Positions 35,165 through 47,700 of a DNA stretch of 64,000 nt are shown piece after piece; the first letter of the stretch is position 1, and every line of letters begins with the position of its first letter. The position numbers and the translations under genes are program-made. A model generated the notes under the pieces. It was not told where the DNA came from, made no database searches, and worked only from the letters and a program-made list of their open reading frames with translations. Source of the stretch: Syngnathus acus (lineage: Eukaryota; Chordata; Actinopteri; Syngnathiformes; Syngnathidae); contig NC_051104.1 of the NCBI RefSeq assembly GCF_901709675.1, positions 2,773,501-2,837,500 on the forward strand. Direction: 5' to 3'.

Positions 35165-36555
35165 ATTAAATTCTCAACCTCAAAAAGTATTGATGCTGTT
35201 GTTCAGCCGAATGAATACGACGGTATCAACACCCTATCCGACCTCCCCGCGGCCGACCGGCCCCCTCCTTCTACTCCCCCTCCAGTTGTCGTGTGGATAT
35301 TAGAAGCCAACAGGATTTGAGGGCGAGTTCGTGGTTGTGTTGAGCTCCTCCTGGGATTACCCATCTTGGCTTTCTGACGCCACTCTGGAGAGCTTCTGGC
35401 TTTTACTCTGCCACTGTGTGTACACACATCTGCCACTTCCTCCCAGGGGAAGCGTAGCACACAGGCTTTAGCCTCTTTGCAGTGCCAAACGAAAGCCACC
35501 AGGGACAATTTGTTCGCACAGAATGATTTTTTGGCACCTTAACGTCGATTGTTACATTGTGACAAATAGCGTTATTTTAGAGATTCCGACAGCTAAAAAG
35601 GAGTCGTCATCCGATATCGGGCCTTTGCTGAGTTTGATCAGATTTGAGGGAACTAATATCTATCAATCTTGGATTATTGGATGTGTGTACCCAGTTTACA
35701 AGGCAAAAACAAGCCTTATTCAGATGGGTGAAGATATTTTTTATTTTTTACTGAAGCCGCCATGATGGCTGGTTATAATGATGGATTCTTATCAGGCGCT
35801 CGGCTTACGATCGATTGGAAGTCATCAGATGTGAGGAGATTCGAGTGTTGCAAAGCAAAGTCACGCTTGGCGCCGGGCTTTGATTTGAAGTTAGAGCATA
35901 GTTAAGGAAGCAGCGCTCTAACGAGGCCGAATAAGAGAAGCCGACGATGCCGTCGATATTTGGTGTAATTACATCCTGAGAAGCATCCGTGCGGCGTTCT
36001 TCCCGGCCAGAAAGACGAGAAATGTTTTTCTTTCTTTCCATCCGCAGTTGTAATTATTCGTAAACTCTTTCTCGCGCCCCCCTCCCCCGTGGCAAGAGAT
36101 TGACGGGAAATTAAAGGTTGTTGTTGTGTTGCCGGCGTGCTTCTTGTGCAATTAGAACAAATGTCAGACGTGTAAGAAGAAGAAAAAGGAGGCGCTAATT
36201 GAAAACATAAAAAGATTCCTCAATTAACTGCGGAGGCGAGCGAGCGAGCGCGCGGAGGCGAATTATTTGCATTGTTAGGCGGCGGGCAAATGGCGGAATG
36301 TGCCGTAAGCCGAGCAGAAAAACCTCGCGGGGAGTTGCACCCGACTTCAAAAGCAGAAAAGCAGATAGCACCGCCTGCCATCAATAGGCGCTAATTCACC
36401 CAAAGCTGACGCTTTGAAGGAGACGTGAGCATTTTTCTTCCAACGGTTCCTAGCAATCCTAATAAGGCGTCTCTTCCATGCTTTCTTCAAAATAGCCAAC
36501 GATCAACAATTTGAGACTTTGAGATTTTTTTTCACATGGGACAAATTAGCTCATT
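35165..36555. other. intergenic, includes candidate regulatory block
   Basis: 35165-36040 is unremarkable. 36040-36420 is repeat-poor and alternates GC-rich stretches with AATTATTCG, GCAATTAG, GCTAATTG and GAATTATTTGCAT words, the mix expected of a developmental enhancer. Functional status is unknown. Confidence 0.3.
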
Positions 36556-36561
36556 GTAGGC

Positions 36562-36849
36562 CACTGGTGTCAAACTAAAGGCCCGGGGGCCAGATCCGGC
36601 CCGCCACATCATTTTATATGGCCCGCAAAATCATGTGTGTCAATTCAATGTTTCTTAAAATACCAAAACTGTGAGATATTGCAACATTTTTTGTTATAAT
36701 CCTCATTTTTTTATAATAAATTAGAAAATTGTTAATATATTAAAATTGATAATAGCCACCCATTCATTTCTATTTAAGTCATTAATGGCCCCACGAGGGA
36801 AATCATAACCCCGATGTGGCCCGCAACAAAAATTAGTTCGACACCCTTG
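36562..36849. mobile_element. hAT-like nonautonomous element (solo copy)
   Basis: Starts CACTGGTGTCAAACT, continues GGCCCGGGGGCCAGATCC and ends TTCGACACCCTTG, inverted to the start. About 288 bp. The flanks TTGTAGGC and TTGTTGTC agree at 6 of 8 positions, consistent with an aged 8-bp target duplication. No nested MITE. Confidence 0.7.
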
Positions 36850-39100
36850 TTGTTGTCGGATTGATCTGTTTAATAATTTAGTTTTATTTCATCAATGAAA
36901 ATATATTTTTTATTTTAGTTCATTTTGTTTGTTTTGACTATAACCTTGTTACATCACTAAAATGGAATTGCATCAATGAGTCACTAAAATACACCAAAAG
37001 CAGTTAAATGACATACATGTTTGGGGATAACTACCGAAAATGTGCAGACTGAGAAAGCTCGAGAACTGAGTTGTGGAGACACAGGATTAAAATAGTTTTT
37101 CACCAATTTTTTTTCTGATTGTTGGAAATTGAACTCTCTAAATAAAAGAAGATGGATGGGGAGCCATGGAAGGAGGACACCAGAAGTAATAAAACAGTCG
37201 ACTTAAAAAAAAAATCTACACAAGGCAGAGAAAATAACTACTTTCAAGAAACAACAGCAATTTGTCTCCCACCATTAAAGAGTTGCATTTTCGTAAAATG
37301 TCCCCTTTAAATTGCCGTGGCCATCGGAGGAGAACCTTCTCCTGACTTATCAGGCGAGACCTTGTCAAGAACACAAGCCGGGAAAAGCAATTTTCGTCCG
37401 TCTTCCAAGAAACAGGAAGTTGCTCACCTGTGGAAGGAAACAAAAGAACAGACGTTGGCGTCACGTGACTCCTATCACACGTTTGCTCGTCTGTGGACTC
37501 GTGTTCACCTCACCAGAAAAAAAGCAAATGATGAACGCCGGCTTTATTTGAGCGTGTCATTCATTCTCCGTGTGGATCTTCAGTTTTAACGGCACCGCAT
37601 TTGTAGGTGACCTTTCCCAGGCGAGAATAATTGCAATAATTTTTTTTTGTATTGACATTTCCTCCAATGAGCCGCTTAGCGTTTGACATCTCACCGTGGC
37701 GCGAGTGACGACGGCAACACCGGCGATAACGAGCCCGAACACTCTCGTTCACACGCAAATGACAAGAAATGAAGAACACACACTTCCCATTATACTATAA
37801 ATGTTACCATCTAGTTTGGCGAGTCCTAAAAGGGACATCGGGATATTGGGCTTCGATGTGAAACTTCACGATGGACTTAAAATGCTAAGCAAGTGAGCTA
37901 GTAAAAAAAAAGGGAGCAATCAGCCAATCAGAAGAATTCCTGCTGTCACCTGTCACGCTGAGACGCTCATCAGAGGAAAAACTTTACTGTTTGTGATGGA
38001 AATTCAAACTTAGACTGCACTCAGCTCATATTCTTTCCTCCTGCAAGTCCACGGAATGTTCTGTACGCTTTTGAGTGTCACTGCTGTTTGCGTGGAGCTC
38101 CACAGTCAACTTGCATCCTGGTCTTACACTCGAAGCTCAGTGTTCTTGGCAGTTGGAGCGCATCAGAGTGGACTTTGCTGACTCGGAGCTTGGCAGGGAG
38201 AACGGCCAGGCTCTCTGGCATGACAGCTGAGGCTTGGAGGTCTGCGTCCGAGATGATCCCAGTCCAAATGTCTCCCTTTTGTGTAAACAAAACCCGGCAT
38301 GGAGGGAAGGAGCTGCACAGGCGGCACATTTCTCCCACTAAAGCTTTTCTTCGCCTTGCCTGCCACTGGAAGGACATGAAAGCTCTGCTTGGCATCATTC
38401 GTGTCCTCTTTCTTGTTTTCTTCTGGTTTTCTTTTACCCTTTTGCCCAGGGAGTTGCTTTTGTCCCGCCCCAAAATGTGTGGCATGGAAGTTTGAAGTCT
38501 TAAAATGTGCATCCAAAGAGACACTCGTGTGGATCTGGTCAGTCATCAGTGTGGACTCATCTCTGGCTGCTTGATGAGGTTTTGTAACCTCTAATGTAGA
38601 AGCTTAAACATCTAACAAACATCAACACTCACCCTTCCATCCAACCCAACCAAACCAAACCAAACCAGAGGAGCTACCAATCAACAATCACACAAAAACG
38701 TATCCAACCAACAACAGTAAAAACAAATTCCCAGAACTGCCACAATGTTTGCTTGGTGGCGGTAACAATTGTAGTAATCATTGTCTAGCGTTGAGAGGCT
38801 TTTGAAAGATAAAGCACAATCAAGACTCCGGTCAGAGGGGATTGAAAATGTTCAACTCGATTTATCATCTTTGCAACTCGCTCACGTTCAACGACCCAAC
38901 ACACACGCGGAGACCTCTCTGAAGCAACTGAAATAATTGTTCCTTTGAGCTGCTTCGTGTCCCTCAGAAATGCCGACTTGCTGTCAAGTCTGCTCGATGG
39001 CAACGTCATTGTGGGTTTGTTTGGCCTCTTGAGCTGACGACACGGGATTCATTCTTTGGTGGGCACTGACTTTCAGGTTGGAGAATAATCAGCTCAGCAT
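36850..39100. other. intergenic, unidentified dual open frames
   Basis: 38078-38546 is open on both strands (135 codons on plus; 148 and 127 on minus). I recognise no family in any frame and see no splice sites that would bind them to other exons. The rest is unique sequence with a short AAACC repeat near 38650. Confidence 0.3.
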
Positions 39101-39109
39101 TGACTGAGG

Positions 39110-39430
39110 CAGGGGTGTCAAACTATTTTTTTTCACGGGCCGCATTGTAGTCATAGCTTCTTTCAGAGGGCCATTATGACGGTCACCCCAAATAAATGTA
39201 TGAGCACCTCATATACAGTAAAAGCTACAAAACAAACTGACAAATAACTCGTTTTTTAAATCAGACAAGTAAAAACTGGTCAAATATTTAAAAAAAAGAT
39301 ATTAAAAGTGAAGACAATTTGCAATTCTAGTAATGACACACGAATTTGATGCACAATTTGTCTTCACGGGCCACATAAAATGATGCGGCGGGCCGTATCT
39401 GGCCCCCGGGCCTTGAGTTTGACACCTGTG
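39110..39430. mobile_element. hAT-like nonautonomous element with 8-bp TSD
   Basis: Begins CAGGGGTGTCAAAC and ends GTTTGACACCTGTG. A perfect 8-bp direct repeat GACTGAGG flanks it (39102-39109 and 39431-39438), the hallmark of hAT insertion. Noncoding, with the CGGGCC/GGCCCG subterminal words of the family. Confidence 0.85.
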
Positions 39431-39439
39431 GACTGAGGG

Positions 39440-41465
39440 ATTGAGAGCATGGTCCTCCTCACATTGCGCTTCACTTGTTAAAATATCAACTGGAATGATG
39501 AAGGCGTCACACACAGACACAAGTTAACGCCCGAGTCTTGTCACACTTTTTTAAATTTAACTTTCTTCTCTCCGTGCGGTCAAAAGGATCAAATCAATAA
39601 CGCTGTGAAATTCTCTCTCTGGAACCTTCTTTAATTGTCCCCATGCAGGAAAAGAGCACATTCATGGTGCTGTCGAGACGAGTGCAGAGTAAATAGGGCC
39701 AGCCGTCACCTTGCACTCACGCGCAATTTATTCGCCTCGCAAAAGCACTCGCCGCCGCGCCGCTCTCTATATCGCTCAAGATTTTTTTTTACTGGACTTA
39801 AAAGAGGTTCCCAAGGGGGCAGCGACATGGACAGTATTTCAAGCCGCCACGGTCCTAGTCAAGCCTGCACGGGGCTGCTAGCTTTGAGAAAAAACTTGAA
39901 TGCTTAACAAGAATATTCATATTGTCTTGAACAAACCATGTGACTTACAAAGTTCTACCAACTTTGGGTAAACGGACACCCGGGTTTTGTCAAACACGCT
40001 TTCTGAGTGCTTAAAGTTTGAAACTCATCTCAAAAGAGCTCATTTCAGCCGGAGTGGCTCTTTTGAGAAAATGGAGGGCCTCCAAGAAAGGTGGGCGACG
40101 GCTAATGAGACGAGGTTGTAACCAGGAGAGGTCACGCCTGTGCTGGAGAGGAACTCATTAGCGTGGAGAGCGTCAGCAGAGTGTTTGTCAAGATGGAAAA
40201 AATATGTTATTTTGCATTCAGGTCTGCAGGCCACCAAGAAACTTTGCCGTCAGCGGGCCCGCCGAAAAAACTTCCGGTAGTTTTATCAGCGGGACCCGAC
40301 AATCGCTTGTCTCTTGACGAGTGACATCATGTGCCCGCCCAGCATGCATCTACTGACGGAGCACATTTTGTCTCCCCGCTGAAGGAAGTCAAGTCCAAAA
40401 AGGACGCGACGTTCCCTGGCGCCGCTCCAGCGGGATCAAATTGGGTGACAAAGTCATTCCGCTAAGTCAGAGCAATATCCTCTGACTCACCAAGCCAAGA
40501 AACGAGTCATTTTGTAGCTCTTGTCGTGTTTTATTGAAAGGTTGAGTGCTTGTGCCTTGATTTGGAGGCAAATGAGAACTTGTAATGCTCCCTGCAAGAA
40601 AAATAATACACTGCAATCATATTCGTGTATTTTACAAAAAGACAGCTGATGTTTTGGTTTTGAACTCCGGACTCTCATGAAGAAAAACGTTTTGCATTAT
40701 TAGCACTAAGCTAGCAGACTGCTTTCATTCTCTTTTGATTATTTGTCAGTTTCTCAATGACTAGAACTAGAAAAATCAAAAGCTTAAAGCAAGCACGCTT
40801 TGCTTCTTAATTCTCACAATCTACATATCCATTACTGTATGTCCGAAGCAAAAAATATTTCTGAGATGTTAGAAATCAAGCGTGTCGAGCATTAGCATGT
40901 GTTTGTTAGCACGTCAAGTCTGAGCGGTTTGGAACATATTTTCATGGCGGCGACACCGCATTGTATCGTCACCTCATTAGCGACGTGAGGTGGCAGATAA
41001 CGATCTTCTCCCCACGTGGCCAAGCGCCTCTTTAGCCGCCACACGTGTCATATCTTAAATGACATCTGATTGCGGGATTTCGCCGAAAGGCTTCAGCGTC
41101 AGCCATTATCACCATGGCGGGGAAGCACAAAAAAGCCCCGTGGCAATGAGACAAAAGTGGACTTAAGTACAAAATGGGCGAGCGAGGCAAATAATGCTGA
41201 AAAGTCGGCAGGCTGGACGGGCGTGAGGACGCTATTACGTGGCATTGCTGCCTCAGTCGGCTTTTATGTGTGACTTGAAGGCGCAGGAGAAGATAATGAG
41301 CGCACTTATTGGCCATCCGTGCCATTAACGCGGCGGCCCACAGCACTGCTTTCTTGCCGCCACAAAGAAGAAGATTGCATGACGACAAAGGGAAAAAAAA
41401 AGAAGGAAAAAGAGATCTTCAACAACAAAAGCTTCAAAACTGACAGTGGGGAGAAATAGAACTCA
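39440..41465. other. intergenic, no gene recognised
   Basis: Unique sequence of moderate GC content. Nothing specific is supported. Confidence 0.4.
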
Positions 41466-41470
41466 ATATG

Positions 41471-41806
41471 AGACCTAGTTCTCGAGCAGCCAAAATCCTT
41501 AAATGAGCGGTCCTTAATTGTTCAACAACAACTTGTCAGGGATCAAGCAAGAACATTATCAAACTGTCAAAGCTGTCCGAGGCAAAATATTGATCAAGCT
41601 TAAGGTCCAAGGGAAAGCTGACCAACAGTTCTCGTTAGCACTTGAGCAGCCAAACGATCAAATAAAGGTCAAACTCTCCGGGATCAAACAAGAATATTTA
41701 TTGCACTTATTTAATATTATTCAAGGTTTGAGTTGTCCGTTTTGTAGCCATATGCTAAGCTGCCAAACAGTTCTAGTCAGCCCTCAAGCAGCCAGAACAG
41801 ACTCAT
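41471..41806. repeat. diverged tandem repeat, period about 142 bp
   Basis: GGGATCAARCAAGAA recurs at 41539 and 41680, and AACAGTTCT...GAGCAGCC at 41624 and 41766, both shifted by 141-142 bp. A partial earlier copy (AGTTCTCGAGCAGCC) lies at 41477. About 2.3 units, strongly diverged. Confidence 0.6.
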
Positions 41807-42955
41807 GACCCATCTTGTTCAGAATCTGCTCATCTTCAGTCTACACCAGCTGTCAATCACCTCATACCATGTGATCCCCATGAGACCCGAGGACCAAATT
41901 CAATCGTGAAATCGATTTTTTTGCCCACCTCGTCAGATGTCATTAGCTTTGCGGGATCCCTACCTACCAAAGTCTGCTTGCGCCAGAGGACTTTCATCAC
42001 CTCTGACATCTTTCTCCATATTTCAGCCTAATTGCTCCCTGCGTTAGCCGTGCAGAAGTCGGCAGCCGAGCTTTGATGCCGGCGTGTTCGTATTTGAAGC
42101 GCTAATGCTAATTTGGCACGTTGCACTAATGAACGCGGGGAAGATTAGCAGCGGTGGATTGAGCTAAGCGGATTCCTTCAGACCACCCCCCCGCTGACAA
42201 AATCTCTCACCTGGAAAGATGAAATCAAAAACGTGTCTACGCCAAAACGTAAAGTGACACATTGAGGTGCGATTGCGCTTTCAAGTCAACTTTGGCTCAA
42301 CTTTTACTCGCTAAAACTTGGCCAGTGAACTTCCGAACGACAGCTAAATCTGCTTCATTTCCCTTGCAAAGTACCCAAAATGTGACAAAATTTTGACCAA
42401 AAATGGAATTTGTGAAAATACGGACATACTATTATCGATTGTCATTTGACGAATAGTGCCATTAGCTAGCTAGCTTGTCACTGTGAAAATATATTGAGTC
42501 AATTTGTAGTTTTAATCGCTGTCATGTCAACACGGCGGGTAAACAGCGGCATCGGCACGCTACGCTAATGAGGACGTTTGCGTTTTTTGTTTGCGCGAAG
42601 GCCAGTCGCGGCATTGCTGAGGTTATAAAGCCGTCAGCGCCTTTCGGAGAAAACAATGAAGATGAAGAGCAAAACAACGGTGGGAGGAGGAGGAGGGGAG
42701 GAGGAAGAGCAAGCAGCGGGGAGCCTCTCAAGACCCGCAGGGCTTTATTTTTAGACCCAGCGCTTGATTGTTTGCTAACCTCGAGATGGAGATGGAGCGT
42801 CTGGCGGGATCTTGACTGGAAATTCATTAGGACAGGAGACACCTGCCCGACTTGCAGACACCCTTGTGTATTGATTGGACATCAGATAGTACACTTGATG
42901 AGCAGTGTGGCCTGTTAATGACTTGAAACGCTTTCATTAGTCGACCAGACCCCTT
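41807..42955. other. intergenic, no gene recognised
   Basis: Contains a GGAGGA-rich purine block at 42680-42720. No supported gene. Confidence 0.4.
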
Positions 42956-42959
42956 TATC

Positions 42960-43170
42960 AGTTTGCCCACGTAACGAGGTGTGTGACTACTCGATTGATT
43001 CCAAATGCTTCCATTCATTTTCATTAATTTACCTTCCACCCTCCCATTAATTTATTTGCATTCATAGGCCAAGCTCCTCATCAAATTGTACAAGGAGCTA
43101 TGAATTCAAATTTGTCATTAATATGCTTGCAGCTAATTTAAGTTTTTGCTAATAGGCCAAGCTCCTTACA
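42960..43170. promoter_or_regulatory. candidate conserved noncoding element with repeated module
   Basis: AT-rich block with TTAATTT, ATTTGCAT (octamer-like) and GCTAATTT words. ATAGGCCAAGCTCCT occurs exactly twice (43064-43078 and 43152-43166), with an inverted AGGAGCT at 43093. The phased module suggests a multi-site enhancer. This is inference only. Confidence 0.3.
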
Positions 43171-43997
43171 ACAGGTCTCATTGAATGTTTAGCGATGACA
43201 TCGTCAGCGAAACCTCACCCGGCGAGTTCAGCTTAGACATTTTTCAGATCTGGGTCCCCATTCTTCCACCGCCACCCAAGCAAATGAAACTCCCAGCAGC
43301 TCAACAAAGAGGCGGGATCAGCACCTTTGTGTTGGCGCCGCCGCCGTTTTTGACAGGGGCGGCGCCAAGTCAGCTCACGGGGTAGATGGTGCATTCAGCG
43401 GCGATAATGGAAGCAGAGGCGCTCGCTCCACCAAAAAAAAAGCCGCAAACATATTCCGCCCCCTCCGCGGTCAGGATGAGCCAGGATGAAACGCTCCAGA
43501 AATGGCTGTCGGGCCCAATGTTTACCCTGTGAATTATTGCTGGCATTATCGGGCCGGAGGAGACGCGCGCGAGCAAGGAAAAACCATCCGAGCCATCGCG
43601 GCGGCAATCTCGCCTTCATGCATAATCTCCACCTGATCCGGGAAGAAGCGCTTTCAATATTCCGTTGACGTGCAAATCTCTGCTAAATTGTTTATTGTAA
43701 ACAAACCACGCCTGCTCCTCACCAGACTTGAAGAATGTTGCTAATAAATAGTAAGATGAAGAGGAGGAATTGCGTGGAATGCAAGAAAAAATAGACCTTG
43801 AGTGCAGACGACTCCTAAAAGCAAATACGCAGCACATGTTGTCCGTCTTCGTCTTCCTGTCACATTCAAGTGAAGAAAAAGCACAGCGGCGTCGTGCATA
43901 TTTTAACACGGCTGTGACAGGACATTAAGTACAAGAAGCTTGTTGAGTATGTACTGGATACCATCGTAAAATCACACAAAAAAAAAGATTACCGTAC
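43171..43997. other. intergenic, no gene recognised
   Basis: GC-rich 43200-43620 followed by AT-rich sequence. No gene supported. Confidence 0.4.
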
Positions 43998-44005
43998 GTC
44001 TATGG

Positions 44006-44740
44006 CATAGGTGTCAAACTCAAGACCCGGGGGCCAGATATGGGCCACCACATCATTTTATGTGTGTTGTTCATCGACTTGGGTCAATACGGAAATGACA
44101 AATTGTCTTCACTTTTTAAATAATAGAGATATTGCCAGCAATTTTTATTACCATTCATCTTTTTAAAATATCCAAACAGTTTTTACTCTTCTCTCATTTC
44201 AAAACTAGTTAGTCATCAATTTGTTGTGTAGTCTATACTGTATATACCGTATTTTCCGGACTATAAGGCGCACCTAAAAACTTAAAATTTTCTCAAAAGC
44301 CGACAGTGCGCCTTATAGTCCGGTGCGCCTTACATATGGACCAAATTCCTAAATTTAAACTGGCATTGTGTCATGAAATCAATCATAACTGGCCGCTGAA
44401 GACTATGAATCATGAATCAAAAAGACTATGGATCATTATTTTGAGATTATAAAGTAATTTGTTGCGTCTGAAGTTAAAATAAAAAAGATAAAATGGAGAA
44501 TGATTTTATTTGGATTAAAAATCTGACATGATGCATTAATGGTGCGCCTTATAGTCCGGTGCGCCTTATATAAGGACAAAGTTTTAAAATGGGCCATTCA
44601 TTGAAGGTGCGCCTTATAGTCCGGTGCGCCTTATAGTCCGGAAAATACGGTAATATAAGGCGTTGACAGTCATAATGGCCCTTTGAAGCAAACTGACTAC
44701 AATGCAGCCCGTGAAAAAAATATATAGTTTGACACCCCTA
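44006..44740. mobile_element. hAT-like element with nested MITE (copy D), 8-bp TSD
   Basis: Ends CATAGGTGTCAAAC and GTTTGACACCCCTAG, flanked by a perfect 8-bp repeat GTCTATGG (43998-44005 and 44741-44748). Positions 44245-44652 are a TACCGTATTTTCC element closely matching the one nested in the 21262-22021 copy, including the internal ATGAATCATGAATCAAAAAG segment. Confidence 0.88.
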
Positions 44741-44748
44741 GTCTATGG

Positions 44749-47700
44749 GAACCGGCATTTTGCGCACCGTTCTCATGCCGGGCCACAAAATGGCCGCTTA
44801 GGCGCCAGCGTTAGCTCGTTGCGGCTCATTGAGCGCTCTGTGATGAAATTGGCCAGACCGAGGTTGATGAACTCCGGATACCACAAATATCAGAGCCTCA
44901 GGCCCCGCTGACTTTTCAAAGGCTGCTGATGAATTCCTGCACCTTGGGGAAAAAAAAAGTGTCAGTCGCCTTCACGCTGGAAGAAAAAGGCGCTCTTTGG
45001 CGCATCGGGTTGAGGGAAGAGGATGCTCCAATAAGAACAAAAACAATCATAATAATCCTACAGACTTTATGGAAGAAAGCGCTTCCCCCGGCAGGTAAAA
45101 TTAATCGGTTTATTTTAGGTGTTTGCTGCTTTGCGCTCGCTCGTGCCCTCGGAACATGTCGGAAATATCTTTTTAAATGTTTTTTTAACACAATATATAT
45201 CCCAGCAGCCCGAGAGCAAAACAGCATAAAAGAATCTTGAAACTAGTTTGTCCTCAAGAGGCATTTGAGGTTTAAAAAAAAAAAAAAAAAAAAAAGTTCA
45301 AGAAAATAGTGGAAATGTAAGTGTTGAATCCATCCATCCATCTGCGATACCGCAATCGGTTCAAAACGAGCCATGATTTAATATCAGGCTAAGTAAGGAC
45401 ACAAAAAGCGAGCATTGACTCGAGGCTGCAAATGACCTCACATGAAGCGAGAGGACACTTTTTGATGATGAAATGACAAAGTCTTTCTTTGTTGTACCCC
45501 ACCAAGAAAGCAGCCAGGCTCTTACGCCATCAATTCTGTAGATCTTTGTCACACAAAGACCAACTCTTGTCAAAAAAGGCAGTTTCATATTTTCACGTGA
45601 ATTTCACTCACATACATGGACAGAATATATTTATAGATATGTACGTATTTATAAAGTGAGGGCTGTGAGGTCACGCACCATCAGATGTCCTTCGGCGCCT
45701 CTTTCATCCCGTTCGTCTCGATCCTGACTCAACGGCAGACAAAAAGGTTGCTTGTGGCAAATGCCCCGAGGCCTTCCGCTTTTCCCGCCCCCCCAAAAAC
45801 CTCGTCATCCATCTTGAGGAGACATCTTTCACTCGGGTCGGCCTTGAAACTTTTTCAGGCGGGATGCTCTCTTTTTCGCCGCCTCGGCCGACCTCCTGAT
45901 TTACGAAGGCAGACGAGCGTGGCGCACGGCGCGCATGAATCACGTTTAGATGACAAGCGGCGAGGCGCCCGCTGCGGCAAAATACATCACAAGTGCTTAA
46001 CTACTCTGCTCTGTGATGGCCACCTGACGTGTACTTCCAAAGAATTCTAATAAACACAAACACCTTTTGGGCTTGCTTTCATTCAACAACCCGTTCACCT
46101 TGTCCGGGGCCATTTTGTTTGCTTCTTTTATAGCTTTAAGAGCCTTCCCATCATGCATCTGAAGCGGTAATCAAGGCTACGTGACACGACCGCATGCTAG
46201 CACGTTAGCGTCCCAGAGTGCCTGAGCACGCTAACGGCCGAATTTGGTCAAGGGAAGACTGCACGTGGCGTCTTCCTAATTGCTCTTTTTGCTATGATTG
46301 CAAATTAATGAGTCAGGCACGAGCGACCGCTCCCGTCGCCACAACGCGGCGGACGCCCGACAACTACCCGTAAGGCCGAGCGGCTGTCGGGCTGATTGAT
46401 TACCCGCGTAAATGTCGAAAGGTTGAACTTCTCACCTCGCGACATTTCACGCCTTTTTCGTTTGGAAAACTTTTCTTATGGGAGAAAAAAAAAGCAAAGT
46501 GGGGAAAAAGCAGAAGAAATGCCACAATATGTAATAGTCCAGGCAACAAGAAGACTTCTGAGGACAAACCAAAAAGTCTTGAACAGGAAGTCGGCCATGT
46601 TGCTTTGAAGGGAGCAAATTCCCGGGGTCAAATTTTGACTTCACAGCTTTGACTGCATGTCCCTAAACCTTTGTTGACATATATTCATCTTCACACAACC
46701 TCAGTCATTTTTTTTCCGTCCCCGTCTCGTCCACTATTTTGCAATCAGATCACACTCCGGTGAGGAGACGGAGGGGCTTATTCCACGGGACGTCGGCTCC
46801 CGAGATTGCCGAGTGGGAAGTACGTACGAGTAATCCCGAGTCACCTTCATGAGGTGTCAGAAACCAGTGATATTCTCCAGCCGTGCAAGTCCCATGACAA
46901 CATCCCAAACCAAGGGCCCCGCAAACTACACTGCTTTCTGGGGGTCCCCATACTGCAGTTTGAGACTCACCCCCTAAGCTAGATGAGTACTGGACGTGTC
47001 TGCAAGCCGTTCAGCCTCACCCCGGTTGCCGTGACGACCCGCCAGCATCTTCATCCCTCTCGGACGCGTCACAACACATCGTGTGCCTTCACGACTGACT
47101 TGCTGAGTAAAAGTGAGTGTTGTGTGATTACGCACACGCACACGCACAGTGAGTGAGTGTCCGTGGAGGGATGCATGCTGGGTAATGAATAGTTTATTAC
47201 CCCGTGGAGCTTCGCCCCCGCTTCGTCAACACACGCCGTGTGTGGAAAGCTCCTTCAAAAGATGGATGTTCAATTCTGCTGTGTTTGGTTTGCTACTGTG
47301 ATGTGCTTGTTAGACACTTTTATTCACGACTTTCCATTGATGACTGTGCTCTCCTGCCTCCTGCTGGCCGTTAGAAGCGCTACAAGTCTTAGTCAGTGCA
47401 AGCCAGTGCACGACACAAGACGCGGTTCAAATTTTGAACAATAGAGGTCGCCACAACACATATCTTGACGTTATTGTGACTTCATCGGAAATAATAATGA
47501 TGATGATGATGATGATGAACCTACTACTAATAAATAAGAATAATCAAAATGATACTCATGGCAAACTGTGTCAGTGTCATGAATATTGAACTTTTTATAC
47601 TTAATTAGTCTGGATGTCAGGTTGTCGTGATCACGGAGGTTCAGGTAGTTGACTGCGGTGCCACGAGCTCTTCAAATCAACAACCAGAATGTTCTTGATG

